Below, in pieces: positions 54,306 through 63,886 of a DNA stretch of 64,000 nucleotides. The stretch comes from Segatella baroniae B14 (GTDB lineage: Bacteria > Bacteroidota > Bacteroidia > Bacteroidales > Bacteroidaceae). The position numbers and the translations under genes were made by a program. The stretch's first letter is position 1; every line of letters begins with the position of its first letter. The stretch covers positions 591,001-655,000 of the forward strand of contig NZ_CP091799.1 of the NCBI RefSeq assembly GCF_022024235.1, read 5' to 3'. The notes below the pieces were generated by a model, which did not search any database, was not told where the DNA came from, and saw only the letters and a program-made list of their open reading frames with translations.

Positions 54306-55367
54306 ATGGATTTAAAAATTGCGGTATTGGCCGGTGATGGTATCGGACCAGAAATTATGAAACAAGGTGTAGCTGTTATGGATGCCATCGCAGCAAAATT
54401 TGGTCATAACTTTATATATAAGGAAGCTATCTGTGGCGCACATGCTATTGATGAGGTTGGTGATCCATTTCCTGAAGAAACATTCAAGACTTGTATGGAG
54501 GCAGATGCTGTTCTTTTTGCTGCTGTAGGTGATCCTCGCTTTGATAACGATCCTACTGCAAAAGTTCGTCCTGAGCAAGGACTTCTAGCTATGCGTAAAA
54601 AGCTTGGACTGTTTGCCAATGTACGTCCTGTTGCAACTTTCGACACATTGCTTCATATGAGTCCATTGAAGGATGAACTACTTAAGGGCGCAGATTTTGT
54701 CGTTATCCGTGAGTTAACTGGAGGTATGTATTTTGGCGAGAAGTATCAGGATAATGATAAGGCTTATGATACTGATATTTATTATCGACCAGAAATAGAG
54801 CGTATTCTTAAGGTAGCTTTCGATTTTGCAATGAAGCGCAATAAGCACCTTACTGTTGTTGATAAGGCGAATGTCTTGGCTTCTTCTCGTTTATGGCGTC
54901 AGATTGCGAAAGAAATGGAGCCGCAGTATCCTGAAGTTAACGTAGATTATATGTTTATTGATAACGCTTCTATGCGTGTGTTAACTGAACCAACATTCTT
55001 CGATGTTATCGTTACAGAAAATACTTTTGGTGATATCCTTACAGATGAGACAAGTTGTATCACTGGAAGTATGGGACTTCAGCCTTCTTCATCTTTGGGT
55101 GAACATACTCCTTTATTTGAACCTGTTCATGGCTCATGGCCACAGGCTACCGGAAAGAACCTTGCAAACCCTGTAGCTCAGATTTTAAGTGCTGCTATGT
55201 TGCTCGAGCATTTTGGTCTGAAAGAGGAGGGGGCTTTAATCCGTCAGGCTGTTGATGCGTCTCTTAATGAGAATGTGCGTACACCAGAAATTCAGGTAGA
55301 AGGTGGCGCAAAGTATGGTACCATTGAAGTAGGTCAGTGGATCACTAATTATATAAAGAATGCTTAA
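54306..55367 (+). CDS. leuB: 3-isopropylmalate dehydrogenase
   Basis: 353 residues. Opens [23 protein letters not shown]+-binding and substrate motifs [40 protein letters not shown] and the C-terminal [15 protein letters not shown] are those of LeuB. Oxidative decarboxylation of 3-isopropylmalate. Last gene of the operon, 32 bp after the synthase homologue, followed by a terminator. Confidence 0.95.
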   Translation: MDLKIAVLAGDGIGPEIMKQGVAVMDAIAAKFGHNFIYKEAICGAHAIDEVGDPFPEETFKTCMEADAVLFAAVGDPRFDNDPTAKVRPEQGLLAMRKKLGLFANVRPVATFDTLLHMSPLKDELLKGADFVVIRELTGGMYFGEKYQDNDKAYDTDIYYRPEIERILKVAFDFAMKRNKHLTVVDKANVLASSRLWRQIAKEMEPQYPEVNVDYMFIDNASMRVLTEPTFFDVIVTENTFGDILTDETSCITGSMGLQPSSSLGEHTPLFEPVHGSWPQATGKNLANPVAQILSAAMLLEHFGLKEEGALIRQAVDASLNENVRTPEIQVEGGAKYGTIEVGQWITNYIKNA

Positions 55368-55388
55368 TTTCTTAATATAAATGATAAC

Positions 55389-55424
55389 AAAGCGGAGCGG
55401 AGACTATTTCGTTCCGCTTTTTTT
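55389..55424 (+). terminator. leu operon terminator
   Basis: AAAGCGGAGCG/CGTTCCGCTTT stem (one G-T pair), then seven T. It abuts the next promoter. Confidence 0.85.
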
Positions 55425-55425
55425 G

Positions 55426-55433
55426 TACCTTTG
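55426..55433 (+). promoter_or_regulatory. -7 box TACCTTTG of the TPR gene
   Basis: TACCTTTGCAG, 1 bp after the T-run of the leu terminator and 47 bp before the ATG at 55481. Confidence 0.7.
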
Positions 55434-55480
55434 CAGTCTACGAATATTATGGTGTAGAGTCTAATAGTAAATGGTATAAT

Positions 55481-56212
55481 ATGAAAAAGTTTCTCCTCTT
55501 ATATTTGCTAAGTGTTGTGGGCGGTATGAAAGGCATGGCTCAAATGAGTTCTTTTAACCAGCGAATACAAAACCAAACGGTACAACCTTATCGTAATCCA
55601 CTTCGTGATAGTTTGGCAGCTGCAACAGAGGCTTTAGCTTATCATCCTGATAGTATAGATCTCAGGTTGAAGAAGTCTTCATGGAATATACAACTGGAGC
55701 AGTGGGAATATGCTAAGGATGATTTGGATAAAGTGCTTTATATTGATCCTACTAATATTGCAGGACTTTTTTATCGTGCTTTTGTGAATGATAAAATGAT
55801 GCGATATAATTTTGCACGTTTGGATTATCAGAATTTGTTGACTTTGGTTCCTGGTAATTTTGAAGCTCAGCTTGGGTTGGCACTTCTTAATCAAAAAGAT
55901 AAGCACTATACAGAAGCTTATGATCAGATTAATATGCTGATAGAAGCTAATCCTGACAGTGCTGTGGCTTTTGCAGCAAGAGCAGGTATGGAAAAAGAGC
56001 GGAATATGCTTGAAACTGCCGCTTATGATTATCAAAGAGCATATGAACTTGATACGATGAATATTGATTATCTTACTAATTTGCTCGATTTGAATTTATT
56101 ACTGCGTAGAAAGAAGGAATCTCGAGAATGTCTGGAAGCCCTTATGTATAAGGGAGTTAGACCAAGTGCTTTAAAAGAATTCGGAATTCGATTAAAAAAA
56201 ATCAAAAAATAA
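55481..56212 (+). CDS. Secreted TPR-repeat protein
   Basis: 243 residues. Signal peptide (FLLLYLLSVVGGMKGMAQ), then five or so TPR-like helix pairs (WEYAKDDLDKVLYIDPTNIA, LGLALLNQKDKHYTEAYDQI, ETAAYDYQRAYELDTMNIDY). No catalytic motif. Periplasmic scaffold or assembly role is inferred only from the repeats. Separate transcription unit from leu. Confidence 0.85.
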   Translation: MKKFLLLYLLSVVGGMKGMAQMSSFNQRIQNQTVQPYRNPLRDSLAAATEALAYHPDSIDLRLKKSSWNIQLEQWEYAKDDLDKVLYIDPTNIAGLFYRAFVNDKMMRYNFARLDYQNLLTLVPGNFEAQLGLALLNQKDKHYTEAYDQINMLIEANPDSAVAFAARAGMEKERNMLETAAYDYQRAYELDTMNIDYLTNLLDLNLLLRRKKESRECLEALMYKGVRPSALKEFGIRLKKIKK

Positions 56213-56247
56213 TAGCTAAAATATTTGGTGGTTTCAAAAAATAGTGC

Positions 56248-56255
56248 TACCTTTG
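56248..56255 (+). promoter_or_regulatory. -7 box TACCTTTG of the tRNA-Arg pair
   Basis: TACCTTTGCACTCGCAATTC, the same core and downstream flank as the tRNA-Cys promoters and the rRNA promoter in this window; 20 bp before the first tRNA. Confidence 0.75.
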
Positions 56256-56275
56256 CACTCGCAATTCAGAAATAT

Positions 56276-56349
56276 GGCTTCGTAGCTCAACTGAATAGAG
56301 CATCTGACTACGGATCAGAAGGTTCCGGGTTTGAATCCCAGCGAAGTCA
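56276..56349 (+). tRNA. tRNA-Arg (anticodon ACG), copy 1
   Basis: 74-nt cloverleaf: acceptor GGCTTCG/CGAAGTC, anticodon stem TCTGA/TCAGA with loop CTACGGA, T-arm TTCCGGGTTTGAATCCCAG-like. Discriminator A; CCA not encoded. Confidence 0.95.
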
Positions 56350-56379
56350 CTTTTCTTTGATTTGCAAATTCTACGGTTT

Positions 56380-56453
56380 GGCTTCGTAGCTCAACTGAAT
56401 AGAGCATCTGACTACGGATCAGAAGGTTCCGGGTTTGAATCCCAGCGAAGTCA
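56380..56453 (+). tRNA. tRNA-Arg (anticodon ACG), copy 2
   Basis: Identical in all 74 positions to copy 1 and 30 bp downstream; one transcript with a terminator 9 bp later. Confidence 0.95.
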
Positions 56454-56461
56454 CAGATTAA

Positions 56462-56498
56462 AGAGAAAAACAAGTTTTGTTTTTCTCTTTTTTTTTGT
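56462..56498 (+). terminator. Terminator of the tRNA-Arg pair
   Basis: AGAGAAAAACAA/TTGTTTTTCTCT with 3-4-nt loop, then a T-run. Confidence 0.85.
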
Positions 56499-56504
56499 TC
56501 GCCC

Positions 56505-56586
56505 AGCATGGGCATATTCTAACGAGCGCAAGTTTCTAAGCCGCCCTAATAACGGGAAGGTCTTATGGGGAACTAATTCCCATGCT
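56505..56586. other. GC-richer structured element after the tRNA-Arg terminator
   Basis: AGCATGGG (56505-56512) and CCCATGCT (56579-56586) close an 82-bp stretch with inner palindromes (GCCC/GGGC; GGGAACTAATTCCC). Its base composition differs from the AT-rich surroundings. Both strands are open but I see no genuine protein. Probably a dispersed repeat or a structured RNA segment. Confidence 0.45.
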
Positions 56587-56651
56587 CCTGCCTAATTATC
56601 TATATTTTTATAGTTAAATGATGTTAAACTCAAAAAATACTTATTTGAATA

Positions 56652-56682
56652 TTTGGATGTTTTAAAAAAAATTGTATCTTTG
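56652..56682 (+). promoter_or_regulatory. Promoter of the 67-residue membrane protein gene
   Basis: TTTG (56652-56655), 19-bp spacer, TATCTTTG (56675-56682), 45 bp before the ATG. Confidence 0.7.
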
Positions 56683-56727
56683 CAAATGAAGTTAATCTTA
56701 TAGTTGAATTTTATTTTTTACTGAAGT

Positions 56728-56931
56728 ATGAAAAAATTATTTTTAATTGCAATGGTAGGATTGTCACTAGCATTAATAATTGTTGAAATCAATTTTGTCA
56801 TTAATGATTTTTTGATAGATAATCTTGATAATTCAATTGGGAATATTTTTGGAATGATAGTTGGATTTTGTGGCTTATTTGCATCTTATAAAGATGCAAC
56901 ATGGAAGGCTCGTAATTGGGAAGATGATTAA
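56728..56931 (+). CDS. 67-residue membrane protein, two helices
   Basis: Two hydrophobic stretches (LFLIAMVGLSLALIIVEI and NIFGMIVGFCGLFAS) joined by an acidic loop, ending KARNWEDD. No family recognised. Own promoter and a terminator (57114-57147) make it a single-gene unit. Confidence 0.65.
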   Translation: MKKLFLIAMVGLSLALIIVEINFVINDFLIDNLDNSIGNIFGMIVGFCGLFASYKDATWKARNWEDD

Positions 56932-57113
56932 TATAGATTTTCTGTATTAAGCGGGCTACAATAAATTTTATATTATTGCGAAATTCAATTTTTTGTTCAT
57001 ACTTTATCTAATATATGATTGCAGGATTGCTTGTGATAGTGGATTGCTCGAAATAATGGGTAAATCTCATGGAATTTGCTTTGTAATTGGGAATTAATTA
57101 TATATTTAAAGGG

Positions 57114-57150
57114 AAATGGATGTTTTTTTTGTAAAAAACATCCATTTTAT
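57114..57150. terminator. Perfect hairpin, terminator
   Basis: AAATGGATGTTTTTT/AAAAAACATCCATTT, about 14 bp, followed by TTATTTT. Located 180 bp after the 67-residue gene; the 180 bp in between (56932-57113) hold nothing recognised. Confidence 0.8.
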
Positions 57151-57181
57151 TTTGGTAGTTACAATAATATTTGTACCTTTG
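57151..57181 (+). promoter_or_regulatory. Promoter of the riboswitch transcript
   Basis: TTTG (57151-57154), 19-bp spacer, TACCTTTG (57174-57181). Predicted start near 57188, two bases before the aptamer. Confidence 0.75.
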
Positions 57182-57189
57182 CTGTCCCA

Positions 57190-57257
57190 AAAGTTATATA
57201 TACCTGTAATTGGTCAGGCGTTTCTACAAACTACCGTAAATAGTGACTTATAGCTTT
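57190..57257 (+). promoter_or_regulatory. Purine riboswitch aptamer, guanine class
   Basis: 68 nt with the full purine-riboswitch layout: P1 AAAGTTATA/TATAGCTTT, P2 CCTG/CAGG with loop TAATTGGT, J2/3 CGTTTCTACAA (the conserved GTTTCTAC), P3 ACTA/TAGT with loop CCGTAAA, and J3/1 GACT. The loop GG can pair with loop CC as in the known kissing contact. The C of GACT is the specificity base, predicting guanine (or a related 2-amino purine) rather than adenine. P2 is shorter than usual. Confidence 0.8.
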
Positions 57258-57485
57258 GTTGATTGAAGGATTAACTAATTTACGGATAGTGAGCATTATA
57301 TAACTAATATACTTTATGTCCGAAATTTTAATCTGCTCGCGAGATGGTTTAACCATTTGGTGAGTTTTAAACATGCATACTTTTAAAGATTCACATATAT
57401 AATCTTGGAAAAATAATATTTGACTTAACTCGTCGTCGGCGGACGACCCACATTTTTAATATTTTGTACGATGAAAAAAAAACAG

Positions 57486-57525
57486 ACCGATGAGCTTGAG
57501 GGATTAATTGCTCATCGGTTTTTTT
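57486..57525 (+). terminator. Terminator of the riboswitch transcript
   Basis: ACCGATGAGC/GCTCATCGGT, perfect 10 bp, 14-nt loop, then seven T. Confidence 0.88.
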
Positions 57526-57581
57526 GTATCGATTAAAGTGTCTTTAGATAAGATTTATTTTGAAGAAAAAAGTGGGAGGAT

Positions 57582-58418
57582 TTATCCTTCCACTTTGATA
57601 CGCCAACGCTCATTACCGTGTTTAATAACAGCGTTTGGTATGCCCTCAAGTAGCAAGGCAAGTTTTCCTTCACTTGCTGTTTCTCCCACTTTGGCCATTT
57701 TATCTTTTTTGTTTCTGATAGATAGTGTATGGCTGTCAGATTGGATATATAGATATATTTTCTTGTCGTTGTTAAAAGAAATGAGAAAACGGTCGTCGTG
57801 TTCGTTTCCTTTAAAACTATAGGTGTATGTCATTACATCTTCGAAACTGAGTTCCAGATTGCCTGTTACAGCTTTGCCTTCACCGTCACGAATAGTCAAA
57901 CCGATGTTTGGAACTTCTATGTGCATGGTGAAAGCTTTCCCGTTAGTTGGGTTAAATGTTATTTCGATAGGGTCTCCAATTACAACCTGTTCGTGAGTAA
58001 TCAAAAAGCCTTCATCAGTTTTTTGTGCAGCAGGTACTTCTATATTACCATCATCATAATTCACGGTGAAAAGTGTACCATTAGCATCCTGTTTGATTAC
58101 TTGTACAAGTTCGTCTGCAGGAGTACCTAAATTGTATATTTTTACAGGTATAGGTTCCTCTTGACCATCACCTAAGGCTTGAGCTTCAACGCATCCGTAC
58201 ATGATATCATCTTCCCAATCTTCAGAACCATACTGACGGAAAACAACCGTACTCATGCGAACAGGTTTGCGTGTACCATCTTCGCGACAAAGAAAAAATT
58301 GAGCATGGTCTTCGTCGAAAATAGGTTCTTGTACAAATTGGTTATAACATTCTTCCGTACATTCTACCTCAGTCCAAACTCCTGCTGTAAATTCAGCGTT
58401 ATCCATGTTGTCTGTCAT
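57582..58418 (-). CDS. Unknown acidic beta-rich protein, 278 residues
   Basis: No family recognised and no signal peptide or membrane helix. Opens TDNMDNAEFTAGVWTEVEC. Rich in acidic residues and beta strands (FLITHEQVVIGDPIEITFN, KAVTGNLELSFEDV), ending GNERWRIKVEG. A TATCTTTG box (58481-58488, minus strand) lies 63 bp upstream. Monocistronic, convergent to the riboswitch transcript. Confidence 0.75.
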   Translation of the reverse strand: MTDNMDNAEFTAGVWTEVECTEECYNQFVQEPIFDEDHAQFFLCREDGTRKPVRMSTVVFRQYGSEDWEDDIMYGCVEAQALGDGQEEPIPVKIYNLGTPADELVQVIKQDANGTLFTVNYDDGNIEVPAAQKTDEGFLITHEQVVIGDPIEITFNPTNGKAFTMHIEVPNIGLTIRDGEGKAVTGNLELSFEDVMTYTYSFKGNEHDDRFLISFNNDKKIYLYIQSDSHTLSIRNKKDKMAKVGETASEGKLALLLEGIPNAVIKHGNERWRIKVEG

Positions 58419-58480
58419 ATTACCTTAATGTATTTATCATTAATTTTGGTTTCTAGTCCAATTATATTCTAAAAGGTTTG

Positions 58481-58488
58481 CAAAGATA
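58481..58488 (-). promoter_or_regulatory. -7 box TATCTTTG of the 278-residue protein gene
   Basis: Minus-strand TATCTTTGCAAACC, perfect TAnnTTTG. Confidence 0.65.
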
Positions 58489-58519
58489 CTAATTTAATCT
58501 GATATGTCGAAATTTTTAT

Positions 58520-58527
58520 TATCTTTG
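58520..58527 (+). promoter_or_regulatory. -7 box TATCTTTG of the peptidyl-prolyl isomerase gene
   Basis: TATCTTTGTC, 46 bp before the ATG at 58573; back-to-back with the divergent promoter at 58481. Confidence 0.65.
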
Positions 58528-58572
58528 TCATTGGATTTTTAGTAAAGAAAACAAATATAATTTAAATAGTGT

Positions 58573-59253
58573 ATGAAAAAATTTATTTTGGCTTTAGGCT
58601 TGTTGTTGGTGCAATTATCTGTTTACTCACAGTCTGTGAAGCGTACCGAGGTGCTGCTTCAAACCAGTATGGGTAATGTACGAATTCAGTTGTATAATGA
58701 AACTCCGAAACATCGCGATAATTTTCTTAAGATAGTAAATAGTAAACAGATGGATGGTATGTTATTTCATCGTGTTGTTAAAGATTTTATGATTCAGACT
58801 GGCGATCCTGATAGTAGAAAGGCTAAGCCGGGGCAAGTATTAGGAAATCATCAGATTGGTAAGGATTTTCCTGCAGAAATAATATATCCGCAGTTCTTTC
58901 ATAAGCGTGGAGCTTTAGCAGCAGCTCGCCAACCTGACAACGAAAATCCAGACAAAAAATCATCTGGATCTCAATTTTATATTGTTTGGGGTAAGAAGTT
59001 TTCAGAGCATCAGCTTAACTTTTATCAGTCAGTTATAGATACTGTTACAAACTTTAAGGTGAAGTTTACACCAGAAATTAGAAAAGTGTATCAAGAAGTG
59101 GGAGGTACGCCTTTTTTGGATGGACAGTATACTGTTTTTGGTGAAGTGACAGAAGGGTTAGAGGTTATCGATAGGATACAACAAGTTGAGGTAGATGCTT
59201 GGTCTCGTCCAAAAGAAGATGTAAAAATCATTAAGGCTTATGTTGTAAAATAG
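58573..59253 (+). CDS. Periplasmic cyclophilin-type peptidyl-prolyl cis-trans isomerase
   Basis: 226 residues. Signal peptide (ILALGLLLVQLSVYSQ). Cyclophilin fold with catalytic-loop FHRVVKDFMIQTGDP, the GALAAARQPDNENPDKKSSGSQFYI segment (Gln of SQFYI) and VFGEVTEGLEVIDRI. An insert relative to small cyclophilins (about 155-180, YQSVIDTVTNFKV) is common in Bacteroidota. Assists folding of exported proteins. Confidence 0.92.
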   Translation: MKKFILALGLLLVQLSVYSQSVKRTEVLLQTSMGNVRIQLYNETPKHRDNFLKIVNSKQMDGMLFHRVVKDFMIQTGDPDSRKAKPGQVLGNHQIGKDFPAEIIYPQFFHKRGALAAARQPDNENPDKKSSGSQFYIVWGKKFSEHQLNFYQSVIDTVTNFKVKFTPEIRKVYQEVGGTPFLDGQYTVFGEVTEGLEVIDRIQQVEVDAWSRPKEDVKIIKAYVVK

Positions 59254-59425
59254 AATTGCGACATATTGGCAGTAGATCTGAATTTTTCATAATTTTAGGT
59301 AATATACCTTGCAAATCTAATGAATTGATAAGAGATTTTAAAGTTATCCAAACTTAATGGCATATTCCTTGTTTGTTATAATTTATGATGTATATTCGTC
59401 ATGTAAAATATAATAATAAGAGTTT

Positions 59426-59695
59426 ATGGAAAAAAGATTTAAAAATATCAAAGAGTTTGTGCATAATGTAGAAGATATGCTTAGTTATTACATTAATAAT
59501 CTAAACTTATTTCCAAGTAATGCAAAATTGCTTGTTCAACCTGAAATTGGTGTTAGTGTTATTGATGATCCTGCTCAAAGTATAGGTTGTGATCATTATA
59601 ATCTCCGAGATTTTTTAAAAAGAAGTATCAATGGTGGAATGATTCCAAATGTTTTGGCCATAGAAAGTATGGCTTTGCGATACTATTCTAAATAA
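59426..59695 (+). CDS. Unknown 89-residue protein
   Basis: Opens MEKRFKNIKEFVHNVEDMLS; helical N terminus, then KLLVQPEIGVSVIDDPA and a Cys/His-containing tail (GCDHYNLRDFLKR). No signal or membrane helix, family not recognised. It starts 172 bp after the isomerase and ends 24 bp before the PrsW-like gene, so it may be cotranscribed with the latter. Confidence 0.7.
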   Translation: MEKRFKNIKEFVHNVEDMLSYYINNLNLFPSNAKLLVQPEIGVSVIDDPAQSIGCDHYNLRDFLKRSINGGMIPNVLAIESMALRYYSK

Positions 59696-59719
59696 TGTGT
59701 TAAATAGCATTCATGTACT

Positions 59720-60745
59720 ATGATAATAGTAACGAGAAATTCACATGATTATGGACCCTATGAGGAAGTGATGGTGGCGCATTATGTAGAAGAAGGTAAA
59801 CTTCTGATGCATGATAAAGCTCGTGATGCATGGACAGGTGAAGAGGGGACAATAGAATTATTTCTAAATCGTGCTGGTATAAATCCTCGAATTAAGAATA
59901 GTGGTACTATTGGTCAGCAGTTATCTTATATAGGAAGAAAATTTATTTTTCCTCACAAAGAGATGACCGAGAAAGGATTTAAAGATGACAAACGGTTGAT
60001 GATATTGGCTATTGTTGGTCTCTCTTTATCAGTAATAATGCTTTTGCCGATAGAAGGGTATTTCGTCTTTTATGCGGTATCACTTTATTTTGCAACAATC
60101 TGGGGCATTTTCTTTTATTATTTTTTCAAGACAAGGCAGGTGAGTGTTAAGACTACTATTGGTGTTTTCTTTTTGACTCAGTTAGCAGTGTTCTTAATTT
60201 TTTCAGGTCTTAATAGTCTTAATTTCTTTTATTCGTTTACTCATGTTGGCTTCCCTATAAATATTATCGGATATATATTAGGTGTAGGTGTGACTGAGGA
60301 ATTGGCGAAAATGGTTCCATTATTATATTTGGAGAAAAAAGCAAAAGAACCTATTTTGCCACAGACATTAGTTTATTATGGCTTGATGGCTGGTATTGCT
60401 TTTGGTGTATTTGAAGGTGTGCAGTATCAAACTCAAGTAAATATACAGGCTGATTATACTTCAGCTTTTGTTTTGAATATAGCTCGGTTGACTTCTCTTC
60501 CATTTCTACATGCGATATGGGCTGGTATCTCTGGATATTTTATTTCCCTGGCAAATTTATATCCACGATTTCGTAAATCGATGTATACTTTAGCCTTGGC
60601 TATTCCTGCTACCTTGCACGGTTTGTATGATTCTTTTGCAGGTGTTAGTTATCTAGTCTCAATGTTGATAGCTTTTGGTAGCGTGCTTCTCTTGATGACA
60701 TATTTAAGAAAGAGTTCAAGTTTGCAAGAAAGGTTGAGGGCTTGA
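59720..60745 (+). CDS. PrsW-family intramembrane metalloprotease with N-terminal GYF-like domain
   Basis: 341 residues. The first about 60 residues resemble a GYF_2-like beta domain (GPYEEVMVAHYVEEGKLLMHD, ARDAWTGEEG). After a linker come about eight membrane helices carrying the PrsW motifs: EE at 193-194 (GVTEELAKMVPL), FGVFEGVQY (Glu232), FLHAIWAG (His264) and ATLHGLYDSF (His300, Asp304), the putative zinc ligands of this CPBP-like protease fold. Relatives cleave anti-sigma factors; the substrate here is unknown. A terminator follows 58 bp downstream. Confidence 0.85.
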   Translation: MIIVTRNSHDYGPYEEVMVAHYVEEGKLLMHDKARDAWTGEEGTIELFLNRAGINPRIKNSGTIGQQLSYIGRKFIFPHKEMTEKGFKDDKRLMILAIVGLSLSVIMLLPIEGYFVFYAVSLYFATIWGIFFYYFFKTRQVSVKTTIGVFFLTQLAVFLIFSGLNSLNFFYSFTHVGFPINIIGYILGVGVTEELAKMVPLLYLEKKAKEPILPQTLVYYGLMAGIAFGVFEGVQYQTQVNIQADYTSAFVLNIARLTSLPFLHAIWAGISGYFISLANLYPRFRKSMYTLALAIPATLHGLYDSFAGVSYLVSMLIAFGSVLLLMTYLRKSSSLQERLRA

Positions 60746-60802
60746 TAGGTTACATAGTTTTCCCTGCTAAATACTTTTTTCTTTTAACTTTGAATTATCT
60801 TT

Positions 60803-60847
60803 TACTCCTCATTGCTTGTTAAGGAAGCTATGAGGAGTATTTTTTTG
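60803..60847 (+). terminator. Terminator of the PrsW-like gene
   Basis: TACTCCTCAT/ATGAGGAGTA, perfect 10 bp, 17-nt loop, then seven T. Confidence 0.85.
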
Positions 60848-61776
60848 TGGTTTGTCGTTAGTGTTGACTTCATGTTTTGAATGGGCTGTTTGTGGTGATG
60901 AGTATTTTTTTGAGTCTGTTCTGTTTATGTTGCGTTTTGTTTTTATCTGATTTAAAAATTCTGAATCCTGTCCAGCGATACGTATCGAACTACTTCTGAC
61001 TTTTTACGCTTGTAATGGTTTGACTGTCAAATAATTTATCAAAAAACAGCGTTTTCAAAAATCGTCATCTAGCTTAAAATATTCAACTTTTGATCAGCCT
61101 GTTTGGTCTTTTTTCTTCCCCTCGATTTTCTCTCCCGCCAAAACCCCAGCTCCTGGGGGTCGAAACCTAAGACTTTGTTCGCTAAACTCTATGACCTTAT
61201 CGCGTCAACCCTAAGCTTTTGACCCCTAGGAGCTTGGGTTTTGGCTCCCTTTTTTTTAACCGACGAAACGCTAAATCTGTAACGTGTTGATATTCAGATA
61301 GATACGAAAAATCTTCAAAATTCACGTATTTGAGGCATTCTTATATCGCAATTTCAAATACGCAAACCTCAGGAGGGTTCTTGTCCGTAAATTTCAAATC
61401 GGTTCTTTTGTTGTACATGTCGTAGAATGGTAAAAGTGGGGCTGATGCTGTAAAAATTGTCGGGGAGTGTAGTAAGCTGCTTCAACCAGTTTCGTCACGC
61501 TGTTTCCGATGGTGACGGAAGTAGGGCCATAGCAATCAGTGAATGCATGCATAACTGCCAATACTCGTATAATTTGTAGGAGAGGGGGAGTCCTAGAATA
61601 AATTTTCCTTCTTTAAATCTAAAACTCATTCTTATTTTTCTTTAATCCTTATATATTATTTTAATCTTTAATCCTTTATCCTTATATATATTATAATGTG
61701 TACGTCCATGGGAGCAAGTTTTTATTGTCAAAGAACGCGCAAAATCTTAGTTTTTTGCAATTTTTTCTTGAAAACA
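60848..61776. other. Non-coding region upstream of the rRNA operon
   Basis: About 930 bp without a gene. Holds a 12-bp palindrome CGATACGTATCG (60976-60987), element copy B, and an AT-rich tract with imperfect repeats of TTTAATCCTTATATATTAT (61645-61693), which may act as an upstream activating tract for the rRNA promoter. Confidence 0.5.
61060..61375 (+). repeat. Dispersed hairpin-core element, copy B
   Basis: Begins ATCTAGCTTAAAATATTCAACTTTTGATC and ends ATTTGAGGCATTCTTATATC with CAAATACGCAAACC, matching the ends of the element at 26390-26735 in inverted orientation. Between lies a large imperfect hairpin: 61137-61165 pairs with 61217-61245 (29-nt arms, one mismatch, two G-T pairs; arms contain CCCCAGCTCCTGGGGG). 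No ORF. Confidence 0.55.
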
Positions 61777-61808
61777 TTTGGAGGTTATGGATATTTTGTA
61801 TACCTTTG
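61777..61808 (+). promoter_or_regulatory. rRNA operon promoter
   Basis: TTTG (61777-61780), 20-bp spacer, TACCTTTG (61801-61808), followed by CACTCGC as in the tRNA promoters. The leader to 16S is about 250 nt and holds a TTCACATATT/AATATGTGTGAA hairpin (61917-61941), a likely processing element. Confidence 0.8.
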
Positions 61809-62065
61809 CACTCGCTTTCAAACAAACGGAAGCAGCCAAATAACGTTGGTTATGAGGCTTAAGAGAAAGAGTTCTTTGAAAAGATTACATAGACAGAGAA
61901 GTAGTACAAGAAGCGTTCACATATTATAAATATGTGTGAATGGGTAACAAAAACGAACCGTCAAGTTTAGTTTTTGTCCAGGCTTTAAACCGACTTCAAT
62001 AAAAGGATAAGCGTCCTTGAAACAGAGACAAATCATCTATTCAATTAGATATTCAAAGATATTTT

Positions 62066-63595
<1,530 letters not shown>

Positions 63596-63777
63596 CTGGA
63601 AGAGATGCTTATTTAGAAGTAAGTAAAAGTCAAGAGACATGACAAACGTAAAGGTTGGTTGATGTCATCCAAAGTTTCCTTGTACTACAGAACCTGTTTA
63701 ATATATAAGAGAAAAAGGAAGCCGGGCTCGAAGATGCAAGCCCAGAAATCTTGGACAGTCAGCCAACCCGGAACTAT
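63596..63777 (+). other. 16S-tRNA-Ile spacer
   Basis: About 180 bp of internal transcribed spacer containing processing-stem sequence; no gene. Confidence 0.7.
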
Positions 63778-63851
63778 AGTCCTATAGCTCAGTTGGTTAG
63801 AGCGCCACACTGATAATGTGGAGGTCGGCAGTTCAAGTCTGCCTGGGACTA
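63778..63851 (+). tRNA. tRNA-Ile (anticodon GAT)
   Basis: 74 nt: acceptor AGTCCTA/TGGGACT, anticodon stem CCACA/TGTGG with loop CTGATAA, T-arm GGCAGTTCAAGTCTGCC. Standard spacer tRNA of the rRNA operon. Confidence 0.96.
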
Positions 63852-63886
63852 CAAAAACTTCCAGTCTTCTCAAACAAAAAAAGTTT

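Larger units (their letters stand above)
57188..57525 (+). ncRNA. Orphan riboswitch transcript
   Basis: The promoter at 57151 and terminator at 57486 define a transcript of about 335 nt that contains the aptamer and no credible gene; the next plus-strand gene starts at 58573 beyond a convergent gene. TTTACGG (57279-57285) can pair with CCGTAAA of the aptamer's P3 loop, an obvious alternative fold. A 14-codon ORF at 57316 (MSEILICSRDGLTIW) and a GTCGTC/GACGAC hairpin (57432-57447) lie downstream. It may be a regulatory RNA, a leader for a tiny peptide, or the leader of a deleted purine gene. Confidence 0.65.

Noticed and set aside
56362..56595. 77-codon frame running through tRNA-Arg copy 2
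   Set aside because: It overlaps a certain tRNA gene and its terminator; not a protein.
61696..61929. 77-codon frame over the rRNA promoter
   Set aside because: It covers the TTTG/TACCTTTG promoter and the transcribed leader of the rRNA operon.
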